DNA from: Taxillus chinensis | Taxonomy: Eukaryota > Streptophyta > Magnoliopsida > Santalales > Loranthaceae | Reading direction: 5' to 3' | NCBI GenBank assembly: GCA_023512835.1 | Contig: JAKCVP010000408.1 | Coordinates: 54,924-118,923 of the forward strand | Length of the DNA: 64,000 nt | Shown here: in pieces, positions 57,401 to 64,000 of the stretch | Position numbering within the stretch: the stretch's first letter is position 1 | How the letters are laid out: each line of letters opens with the position of its first letter | The notes under the pieces: generated by a model | Told to the model about the DNA's origin: nothing | Database searches by the model: none | What the model saw: only the letters and a program-made list of their open reading frames with translations | Position numbers and translations under genes: made by a program

Positions 57401-58352
57401 GGAAATTCGGGATGGGTCGATTGACGTCTACCATGTGCGCCCACTCACGACCTCTCTTCTGTTTGGCAGAGAGCAGCGTCCCACGAGGCGCCAGAGATGC
57501 GAATTCTACCGGCAGCAATGCATCAATGTCCGTCTCCTCTAGATCTTCTTGCTCGTCATCTTCCACATCTTGGGATCCAGCGTCTTGTTTAGAAGCATCT
57601 CCATCGGTCAGCGCGCTGTCGTTCGTAGCCCCGACGTCTGTAGGTTCTTCATCCAAGATAGCATCAACTTCGTCTTCGCGATTTTGCTCGGCTTCCGCTT
57701 TCTTCTGGGTAACCTTGAGACCTCTATCGAAGCCTGGTGGGACCTCCAACAACCCACCCTCTTGGCCGACGTTGATGATTTTCGACAGGCTGTTCTTGCC
57801 CAAGCGGGCTCCTACACCATCTCGTGCACGGATCATTTCGTCCTCTTGTTTGGCAATCGCTTCAATGCCTTCCAGTCCACCCGGCGCAAATGGCATCTGG
57901 CCGCTACCACCTCGAACAAAGTTTGCGCGATTGGCAGGTTTCCTCAAGATCGACGTAGAGTTCTTCGCGTTTGCGCTGCTGGCAGGGACTGTGACCTCCT
58001 TGTAGCCTGTGACTCTGCCTTCCAAGCCTTCGCGAGTAAACCTCATCACCGTCCTCGTCTGGGTAGGTGCAAGCTGGAACATGTCGGCATAGTTGATTGG
58101 AACCTCCCATCGTTGCTGCAGTCGGTTGAGCCATTGCGAGCTAAACTTCAGAGGAGGTGTTAGGAATTCCTTGTCGATATGTTTGTTGATTTCCTGGCGT
58201 GTTTTCCGCTCGATCCTTCTGGGTCGACGCTGGTCTAAGATTTGTTCGACAGAGGGTCCATTCCCGGCTGCAAGTGCCAATTGCTTGATAGCATCTGCAG
58301 TACTCTGCATATCGTCCAGTCTCTGACTTCCTGAGTGAGGAGGGAATGCCAT
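54468..58352 (-). CDS. SKI2: Ski2-like DExH-box RNA helicase of the cytoplasmic SKI complex
   Basis: Intronless, 1294 residues from the ATG at 58352, chosen for its CCACAATGGC context. An in-frame ATG 15 bases earlier exists, and the frame is open slightly further back. The N-terminal 300 residues carry the Ski2 N-terminal text (FLTPPLKFSSQWLNRLQQRW) and an acidic linker. The helicase core has AAHTSAGKTVVAEYA (motif I), SPIKALSNQKFRDF (Ia), FDEVHY (DEVH box), LLSATVPN (III), FATETFAMGLNLPTRTVVF and QMAGRAGRRGLD (VI). An RGG/Gln/Gly-rich insert (DNA about 56567-56695) separates RecA1 from RecA2. The C-terminus has the DSHCT/arch-type helices ending LEGVRRDIVGVG. Ski2 with Ski3/Ski8 feeds mRNA to the cytoplasmic exosome for 3'-5' decay. 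Mtr4 is the alternative, but the N-terminal text and length favour Ski2. Confidence 0.92.
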   Translation of the reverse strand: MAFPPHSGSQRLDDMQSTADAIKQLALAAGNGPSVEQILDQRRPRRIERKTRQEINKHIDKEFLTPPLKFSSQWLNRLQQRWEVPINYADMFQLAPTQTRTVMRFTREGLEGRVTGYKEVTVPASSANAKNSTSILRKPANRANFVRGGSGQMPFAPGGLEGIEAIAKQEDEMIRARDGVGARLGKNSLSKIINVGQEGGLLEVPPGFDRGLKVTQKKAEAEQNREDEVDAILDEEPTDVGATNDSALTDGDASKQDAGSQDVEDDEQEDLEETDIDALLPVEFASLAPRGTLLSAKQKRGREWAHMVDVNRPIPNFHELVPDMARTWPFELDTFQKEAVYHLENNDSVFVAAHTSAGKTVVAEYAIALAQKHMTKAIYTSPIKALSNQKFRDFRNTFEDVGILTGDVQIKPEASCLIMTTEILRSMLYRGADLIRDVEYVIFDEVHYVNDLERGVVWEEVIIMLPEYVTLILLSATVPNTFEFASWVGRTKKKNIYVISTPKRPVPLQHYLWSGKEMNLIVDADKKFQEKGWKDANDKLSGRDKIKEQATKQQAASRGGGQAGRGQPQRGGPNQRGQQRGGRGQPSTQARGNIARTGRGSTRTTAAQDRTLWVNLVNHLRKSDLLPACIFVFSKKRCEENADALANLDFSTAAEKSGTHMVLEKSLARLRQEDRDLPQIRRMRELLSRGVAVHHGGLLPIVKEVVELLFARGLVKVLFATETFAMGLNLPTRTVVFSGYRKHDGRQFRDLLPGEYTQMAGRAGRRGLDPVGTVIIVAPGAEEAPPAATLRQMILGDPTKLRSQFRLTYNMILNLLRVEALKIEEMIKRSFSENAAQALLPEHERAVKLGEADLEKIKREPCNICDDDLEEAHAAGQEYETLTQELHLALLSSPVGKRLFSPRRLIVFRRDNIRTPGILLREGPLRTTGTTPSVSVLAVSPLTPKQSSADILPQLPAYRRFFPALPTARSQLSLKVLTIPITDILLLTQTTLKTPLSETAAATLDTSSSSAALDELLSLLPWDTPAYNEVDYSRLRDLHIRDLLTARQHPANHAQTARSLACPSLPAHYDQQTAIATLKAHLTDLRSLLSDQNLQMLPDYGARLAVLRALGFIDSADRIQLKGKVGCEIHSADELVLTELILENGLAPYDAAEIAALLSAFVFEERTDAQPRLTPVLAAGAEQIVGIAERVTRVQEEYQVILPSSESNDFVTKPRFGLVEVVYEWARGMPFARVMELTDVLEGTIVRVITRLDEVIREVRGAARVVGDVELGAKCDRALEGVRRDIVGVGSLYM

Positions 58353-58884
58353 TGTGGAAATGTGCATGTCATGTATGCCAATGATGAACGATGTGATGTA
58401 GTGGGGCACTCATCGACTTTCTGACACGGTTGTAATGCTTGATCACGTCATGATGTCTTGGCGTGGCTGCCATCTTCGTGCGAGCGGGATATCTTGGCGT
58501 GCTACCTAAGGTACGCCAGAGAGATCTATATGACAAGCACGACTATGAAACCCTTTCACGGTTGTGGACTTTCGTCCAGAGACTTCCGAAAGTACCGCGC
58601 CTGTCCTCCTCTTTGGTGGACCCGTGGCCGTCTGAAGTGTGAGGTGCTCAGAGAATTGTTGTGGTGCAAAGGAGATTTCACTTCGGGCGACCCATTGCAT
58701 GTCACATTGTCTTGTGATATTTCCCAATCAGCTGCCACTCTACAGCGATCCTTCGAGTGAGCTATTGATCATACGAGCTTGTTCTGGGTCAACTGCAGCT
58801 GAAGAACGTCAAGCGCAATGACAATGTCCTGGATCGCAAAGACTGTATTGATACAGATCTTGTGTACACCCGTTTCCCCTGATT
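58353..58884. other. Intergenic region upstream of SKI2
   Basis: 532 bp holding the SKI2 promoter (minus) and the 3' flank of the small secreted gene. ACCTAAGGTACG occurs at about 58504. No gene is seen. Confidence 0.4.
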
Positions 58885-59508
58885 TCAATTAAGAGAAGTA
58901 CTCTTGATTGAGATGTTGACTTTTGAGAAAGTAACAGAGAAGTCTTCATCACCGTGCAGCTCATATCCACTGTTCCTGGGTCCTTCTATGGTTCCCTTGA
59001 CGTCCAAGCCGCCAATAATGTACGAAGTGAAGTCGTCGAAGCGTTCCGTCCATGAATTGGTAAATGTCGCCGACCAGCGTTGTGGAAAGTATGCAATGAA
59101 CTCGCCTTGTTCTTGGACGTCGATTTGACTCTCCTGCTGGTTGGCAAACTTGCGATCGAGCAATCTGTACACGGTTTGAGCACCGCGACCGCCAATCTTC
59201 CACGAGTTGAGTCCATGTGTTGACCCCCAGTCGAGTGAGAAGATCTCTTGCCTTATTGTCCACACGATTGTCGTGCCGTTGGGGATGCTAGGCCCAAAGT
59301 TCTTCTTAAAGATAATCACCAAGGAACGTGCTATCGCCGATGAGTTGGTATAAGTAACTTGTTGGAGGTCTGCTACCGAATTTCTGCTCGCAATTGGAGC
59401 ATTCTCGAGGTGAGCATTTGCCACGGGCGTGGCTGAGATCTGCAGGAAGCTCACCAAGTTGAGAGCAAGCAGTAGTAGCAATGTACTCAGAGACATGTGT
59501 ATGTGCAT
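58885..59508 (-). CDS. Small secreted protein of unknown function
   Basis: Intronless on the minus strand, 207 residues. The signal peptide is a short His/Met lead, then SLSTLLLLLALNLVSFLQIS with cleavage near SATPVANA. The mature part has glycosylation sites (NSS, NGT, NIS) and aromatic-rich beta-like segments (TIVWTIRQEIFSLDWGS, GEFIAYFPQRWSATFTNSW, DDFTSYIIGGLDVKGTIEG). No cysteines are obvious in the mature part, so it is not a disulfide-rich effector. I recognise no family. The frame, signal peptide and stop support a real gene, probably a lineage-specific secreted protein. Confidence 0.65.
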   Translation of the reverse strand: MHIHMSLSTLLLLLALNLVSFLQISATPVANAHLENAPIASRNSVADLQQVTYTNSSAIARSLVIIFKKNFGPSIPNGTTIVWTIRQEIFSLDWGSTHGLNSWKIGGRGAQTVYRLLDRKFANQQESQIDVQEQGEFIAYFPQRWSATFTNSWTERFDDFTSYIIGGLDVKGTIEGPRNSGYELHGDEDFSVTFSKVNISIKSTSLN

Positions 59509-60979
59509 TCTGGCGAAGACTGGACGGACGAATGAGGCACGAGCAGGAGACGCGGTAACTCCAAGACCTCACGTCGATGGCTTAAAAAGGCAGCGCCCGT
59601 TCTTGCGTGCAATGTGCTGCTGTGCTCGATTGTACCTCATGCGCCCAGAATTCTCCACATCCGATCAAGAGAACGTGGGTAAGAGTTGTCTATGAACATC
59701 ATGCCCGACTTGTACAGCTATCTTGCCCGGCTACCCTTGCTTCCTGCTCCACTTCGCGGCAACATCTCAAGTCGAACTCCCACGTGGTGCGAGGAGATCC
59801 TGGCTGTCAATTCGAGCCAACGTTTAACATGTCAACTTGAAATTGGCGAGCTTCGCACCTCTGCTTCTGGCTCGTCGCGGTTCCCCCGTCTGACGAGCCA
59901 CCATGCCGACGGTTCCGACGTGAGATTAGCCACGGTCGCCATACAATGCCCACCTAGATCCAGTGGCCAGTGATACCAGCAGCTCATTCAAATTAATGGG
60001 ACACGAGGAGAGAGGGTGTTTCGGTACTTTACTGTGTCCGGATCGAAGACTTATTCGAGCGCGCCGCAAACGTGCGAGATGGGAGAGAATCCGGCTCACC
60101 CATTCAGCTGACCACAACCCGCCGACACGACATAGCAGCACTCTGGTAAGCTACAATACCTAGGTATGTACGTACAGACAGTCCCCATGGAAAGCGATGT
60201 TGGCAGAATCAAGCATGGAATTCCTACCTATTGAGACTTTCCAGATCCTGCATACCAGCTTCATCCCTGACTGGTTCCCGCAGCGCTTCCGACCTGCCGA
60301 ACGTCGGCATCACGAGCGCCAAGGCATCACAGTAAGCGATCTGCGCGCGATATTGCATCTGCAGTCACGCGCACTCTCCTTAGCATTCCATCACGCGCTG
60401 TAACAGAGGTGGCAGACCATATAATGGCACTTCATACGCCCGCAACGTTATCTTTTGCTGCGTCTCAGATCAAGATTGAAGTAGGGATTCATGCCATGAA
60501 TGATCAGTAGTCGCTTCGAAGATATAGAGACAGTATAGGCAATGGCTTGGGCGCCAGAAGCCCTTTTCGAGAGCCTGCAGGGGGCATTCCGAGCTGGCGG
60601 AGGTATGCCGAAAACACCTCAAGTAGATGCTGAGAGCTAGGTTCCTTCTCTTCGCACGACGTCTCACCTCCCCCATCATACTGACTATGGTTTCACGTAA
60701 AATCTGGTAGTAGCTTTTCGCGGCCTCGTTCTTCAGCATTACTTACTGCATGGCAAGCGACTTTCGCTGCATGAAACCCCGAATTTCGCTGCAAATAGAA
60801 CGTCGTACGCGCTGCCCAAGTCCGGTCCTCGTTATTTCGATAGGGGGAAGCACGATGCCAAACCGATAGCTTGATTCAACAAAGAAAAGGTCATGTCGCA
60901 ATGCTTGCGGCGTAAGATATACATCTAAAGACGATGCACCACCCCAAACTCCGTATTTTGCTTCTATCCGTATTCATCT
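59509..60979. other. Intergenic region, no gene seen
   Basis: Contains a CCTAGGTATGTACGTAC motif at 60159-60175. A 68-codon frame at 60197-60403 begins MLAESSMEFLPIETFQIL, loosely F-box-like, but it is too short to call. The right end is the 3' flank of the complex I subunit gene. Confidence 0.4.
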
Positions 60980-61625
60980 TCAACCGTCCTTGAACGTCAC
61001 CTTCTTCGCCAATCGCTCAGCTTCCAGTTCCCTCTCCGCTTGCTGATAGTATTTGGCAGTGTCTACTCCGTGCTGGTTGTGGTTGACAAAGTTGAACATG
61101 GGCATGACGTGCAAGAAACTCGCAGTGTAGCGAGAGTTCCGAGCAGCGACGCCTTGCATGTAGTCCGTCAATTCAGTGTGGCCGTATAATGGCTCGCCCC
61201 TCTTGACCTTGTCCACCATCTCTCGCATGTCCCTGTCGTATTCTCGCTTGTTCTCGGTGACGCCGTAGAAACGGTAGGACGAACGCTGGTAGAGGAGCAA
61301 AAAGCCTGCGGTACCTCCCAGGGCGACGGACAGGCGCATGATGGGCGCGAAACCGCCCTTGCCAACATGTGAAGGGGATGTAATCTCCCAGAAGAGCATC
61401 AAGCCCGGTGTAAGAGCAGCCAGCCCGGCGCCATAAGCGTAGTCGGAGGGTCTGGCATAAGCGAGAACGCGCTTGAAGTGTGGGTCATTGTCAATGAGCT
61501 GAACTTCATGTTAGCGAACTAGATCCCGAGGGGACGAAGGCAGGTGCACTGACAGGGTACTTTGTCTTTGGCTGCTTGCTGGGCACGTATGCCGGCGGCA
61601 CTGCGCTCTGCGTTCCTTCGGCCAT
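60980..61625 (-). CDS. NUXM: NADH:ubiquinone oxidoreductase 20.9 kDa subunit (complex I)
   Basis: On the minus strand the exons are 61625-61554 and 61498-60980, 196 residues. The 55-nt intron (GTCAGT...AAGTTCAG) joins PKTKYP to LIDNDPHFKRVLAYARPSDY, the conserved start of this fungal subunit. The first 20 residues are Pro/Ser/Ala-rich. Two membrane segments follow (YAYGAGLAALTPGLMLFWE and APIMRLSVALGGTAGFLLLY), then a charged matrix or intermembrane domain with YGVTENKREYDRDMREM and a C-terminal HNQHGVDTAKYYQQAERELE helix. Length fits the Neurospora 20.9 kDa / Yarrowia NUXM accessory subunit of the membrane arm. It diverges from CSM3. Confidence 0.92.
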
Positions 61626-61871
61626 GATGTGCGTGAGGGTGGTCGACTGTTGACGATTCAATGACTGCGGTCGAAGGAGCTTGACGAGGTGAGGTCGGCC
61701 AATGCGGAACATCCCATTACCGATGTGCCGCTCCGCACAGACCACATGCTCCGTCGCGTCACTCGCTAACGCGTCGCGATCTCACTTCCCCAGATACTTG
61801 CAAAACAAAGCATTACTTGCCATTGCGCCTGCCAAGTGCATCATCTCCTAAAAGACGTATAGACAAATATT
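61626..61871. promoter_or_regulatory. Shared promoter of the complex I subunit and CSM3 genes
   Basis: 246 bp between divergent start codons. It contains inverted GCGAC/GTCGC-like elements (CGTCGCGTCACTC and AACGCGTCGCGATC) around 61751-61781. An ACGCGT sequence at about 61770 (AACGCGTC) matches the MluI cell-cycle box that drives replication genes in yeasts, which would suit CSM3. Confidence 0.4.
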
Positions 61872-62669
61872 ATGGACGACCTCGACGCACTTCTCGATCA
61901 GCCTTCAGGGCGGAATGAGCCACAAGCAATTAGGACCGACACACAGAATAGTGAAAGAGTACGACGAATACCAGAGTCAGCGGAGGCAGGTCATGGAAAT
62001 TTGGGCATCGACGAGCAAATCAAGGTCCGCAAACCTCGTGCGCCCATTGCGCGACTTGATGAGCAGCGGTTGCTGTCGGAGAAGGGTATTCCGCAATTAC
62101 GAAGAGTAACCAAGAAGATCAAGTTCAAGGGAAAGAGCCATGAATTCTCGGATGTCGCCCGCATTCTCACCACCTATCAGCTCTGGCTCGACTCAATGTT
62201 TCCAAAAGCGAACTTCACGGATGGTCTCGAACTCATTGAGAGACTCGGTCATAAGAAACGCCTGCAGGTCATGCGCAGGGAGTGGATAAAGGAAGACTAC
62301 CCCAAAAGCTCTCTTGACGACGACGCGGGAGAAATCAGTGAAGATCTGCAGGTCAATCAAGATGCGGCGCATAGATCAAGTAGCAATGCTCGCATGCCCG
62401 AAGATGAGGACAGTCTGTTCGTATCTGAAGACAATACACCTTCCGAAGATACAAACGACGCGCTCAATACACCAAACGCCATAAAAGGCCCTTCTACTGA
62501 CCAGCCTCCGGGGAAGACACCCATACATAGCCCGGATCCCTCAGAGCCCGGAGACGATGAACTGAATGATCTGCTTGCTGAGCAGACCAACGCTGCACCA
62601 CGACCCAACCGATTTGCGCAAGATGATGACTTTGCTGATGATATGGAAGCGATGGGCGATAATTGGTAG
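61872..62669 (+). CDS. CSM3: Replication fork protection complex subunit Csm3/Swi3 (TIPIN)
   Basis: Intronless, 265 residues. The N-terminus MDDLDALLD is the usual acidic start. The Swi3 domain spans about residues 50-145: KVRKPRAPIARLDEQRLL, GIPQLRRVTKKIKFKGKSHE, DVARILTTYQLWLDSMFPKA, LIERLGHKKRLQVMRREWI. The C-terminal half is acidic and disordered (PEDEDSLFVSEDNTPSED) with a final NRFAQDDDFADDMEAMGD, a pattern seen in RPA-binding or C-terminal Csm3 tails. Csm3 pairs with Tof1 (Timeless) to stabilise replication forks, pause at barriers and support checkpoint signalling and cohesion. A candidate MluI-box element lies in its promoter. Confidence 0.92.
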   Translation: MDDLDALLDQPSGRNEPQAIRTDTQNSERVRRIPESAEAGHGNLGIDEQIKVRKPRAPIARLDEQRLLSEKGIPQLRRVTKKIKFKGKSHEFSDVARILTTYQLWLDSMFPKANFTDGLELIERLGHKKRLQVMRREWIKEDYPKSSLDDDAGEISEDLQVNQDAAHRSSSNARMPEDEDSLFVSEDNTPSEDTNDALNTPNAIKGPSTDQPPGKTPIHSPDPSEPGDDELNDLLAEQTNAAPRPNRFAQDDDFADDMEAMGDNW

Positions 62670-63197
62670 ACACGGAGCCAGATCAACTCGCATCTCAGCA
62701 GGTTGCATCGCCGTCGTACGCTGAGCCAATTCATCGTGTGAGATTCATGACTACTATGAGAAGCGCTGCATCGGCTGCACTCTGGTTCATTACGAATCTC
62801 ATTCTTAATGTTGACCGGCAACACACTCTGATCCTCTCGAGTAGCGACTTCCGGTCCAAACGGCACTGTTCTGCAGGTTACGCGTGTACAAGTGAATTTG
62901 GACCAGGTCGGCTTACTGCTACATCGAAATTGTAGTCTCACCAGATCCGACTTCGCAAATCCTCGCACAGGGTGAGGTCCCAGGAAAGTCACAACTACGA
63001 ATGTTCCCGGACCTCTGAACAAGCATTCCACTGCGCAGGAATTGGAAATTCTGAGTGCTCAGAATGTACAAGTCGCTATACAATACACCGCCTCCACGAG
63101 GCTGATAGCCTGGTTACCTGATCCATAGTTGCAATATCAAAGAGGAACACGCCGGCGCATATGGGCTCTGTCAGGGATGATTCGTGCGAGCCATCTG
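62670..63197. other. Intergenic region after CSM3
   Basis: No supported gene. Short frames on both strands look random. Confidence 0.4.
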
Positions 63198-63416
63198 CTA
63201 CTCATTTCGAAGCATTACCTCCGCATGACCAATAGCACGCCCCGACTTCTTTCTGAAGAGTAGGGTCGGCTGCCGAAAGGTGTCACCGCTGCCGGACAAC
63301 GTGAACGCGTGGTCTTGGAAGTTGTAACAATGGATGAAGAGGTCGCCAATGCCACGCTCACACGCATGCGGATTATCTCGTATCACCCAAAGGTTGATAC
63401 CTTGATACCATTCACG
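63198..63416 (-). CDS. Coding-like exon or gene remnant, unknown protein
   Basis: A minus-strand frame, open from just after TGA (63419-63417) to a TAG at 63198, reads REWYQGINLWVIRDNPHACE, then GIGDLFIHCYNFQDHAF, TLSGSGDTFRQPTLLFRKK and GHAEVMLRNE. Composition and codon use are convincingly protein-like, but there is no ATG. The next upstream candidate (ATG near 63493, MTWTFAVTKDLQTRPLGQL, followed by GTAAGG) does not join it with a normal-length intron. It could be a 3' exon of a minus-strand gene with an unseen acceptor, or a fragment of a dead gene. I recognise no family. Confidence 0.3.
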   Translation of the reverse strand, partial: REWYQGINLWVIRDNPHACERGIGDLFIHCYNFQDHAFTLSGSGDTFRQPTLLFRKKSGRAIGHAEVMLRNE

Positions 63417-63928
63417 TCACGTCTGTCTCTATCCTTACAAGCTGCCCAAGCGGCCGGGTTTGGAGGTCCTTCGTCACCGCGAACGTCCATGTCATCTTAG
63501 TCGCGTTGCTCTTGAGCAGGTGGCTTCTCCATCCTCCAGCACAAATCTAAGGTGCTCAGTCTTTGATGCGGTCCCTTCCTATGCTCCACGGCGTTTATTT
63601 CCGTCGATTGCACGACGCTTGCCCGACGTGATTCACAAGACCTGGAGTCAAGTCATCAGCACCGTCTGTGATGGGAATAAAAATGATACAATTGACTTCG
63701 ACCGGTTATCTTCGCGATTGGACAAGGGAATGACGCAAATACGAATCGCTGATCAGGGTTGGGACGTCAGCACCATACGCTCGGTCGGACCGTTGCAAGC
63801 GTACGCAGAGCGCTCTCATCATATCAAGTATTCTATCCGCAGTAAATCCTTTCATCAATAAAGTCGTAGCAAACCTATTCAAACCCTGTGTGGATCTTGA
63901 CGGCGTGTCCACTACTTTTGAATTAAAG
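63417..63928. other. Intergenic region before the right-edge gene
   Basis: No gene is supported. A plus frame through 63460-63861 and a minus frame through 63954-63706 overlap, and neither has domains. The last 100 bp are the presumed leader of the oxidoreductase gene. Confidence 0.35.
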
Positions 63929-64000
63929 ATGTCTGAAAAAGAGGTTGTTGTCATTGGGGCAGGTGAGCGTCAATTCGTACATCATTGGATTCTTGTCATC
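63929..64000 (+). CDS. 5' end of a FAD/NAD(P)-binding oxidoreductase (partial)
   Basis: ATG at 63929 in good context (TTAAAGATGTC) starts MSEKEVVVIGAG. This is the first beta strand and the start of the GxGxxG dinucleotide-binding loop of a Rossmann-fold flavoprotein, such as an FAD-dependent amine or D-amino-acid oxidase. The exon ends at 63962 at a GTGAGC donor, and the window ends inside the intron. The subfamily cannot be decided from twelve residues. Confidence 0.55.
   Translation, partial: MSEKEVVVIGAGERQFVHHWILVI

Overview
The window is nuclear DNA of a filamentous ascomycete (Pezizomycotina, plausibly Dothideomycetes; the class is my inference). The genes are dense and intron-poor. 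Their introns are short (about 50-120 nt), with GTRNGT-like donors, CTAAC/CTGAC-like branch sites and YAG acceptors. The recognisable orthologues (COA4, MGM101, BPL1, UTP21, SKI2, CSM3, VIP1, the 20.9 kDa complex I subunit) are core eukaryotic or fungal genes. No rRNA, tRNA, CRISPR array or intact transposon was recognised. All exon joins were worked out by eye from splice signals and reading-frame continuity.

Layout from the left. There is the 3' end of an unrecognised gene (3-266), then a probable two-exon gene for a 51-residue cysteine-rich secreted peptide (1096-1304). Next come an AGC kinase of the Psk1/S6K type (3102-4682) and an RRM/RGG RNA-binding protein (5309-6672). BPL1 (minus) and COA4 (plus) diverge from a 94-bp gap and are followed by MGM101. 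A five-knuckle CCHC protein (11932-13300, minus) precedes an MFS efflux transporter (15482-17228). A gene-poor stretch of about 5 kb follows and holds one possible small gene.

The middle holds an ELL-type elongation factor (22347-25347), an S/TP-rich basic nuclear-type protein (25928-27223) and a seven-exon, 1847-residue ankyrin-repeat protein (27990-33888). Then come a relic of a CocE/NonD-type hydrolase, a secreted protein, a secreted beta-propeller (SMP-30-like) protein and a NACHT-type STAND NTPase (38832-41471). An AT-richer non-coding block of about 2 kb leads to VIP1 (43538-48219, minus), which is head-to-head with UTP21 (48631-51790).

The right part holds a poorly resolved coding-like locus (52677-53549), SKI2 (minus), a small secreted protein (minus), and a divergent pair made of the complex I 20.9 kDa subunit and CSM3. 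The first exon of a flavin or dinucleotide-binding oxidoreductase sits at the right edge. The genes are mostly housekeeping: mitochondrial function (BPL1 supplies biotinylated carboxylases, COA4 cytochrome oxidase, MGM101 mtDNA, the complex I subunit), RNA production and decay (ELL, UTP21, SKI2, RRM), nutrient and phosphate signalling (kinase, VIP1) and fork protection (CSM3). The accessory material most worth attention is the cysteine-rich peptide gene, the NACHT protein with no visible effector or repeat domain, and the large ankyrin protein. I see no biosynthetic gene cluster.
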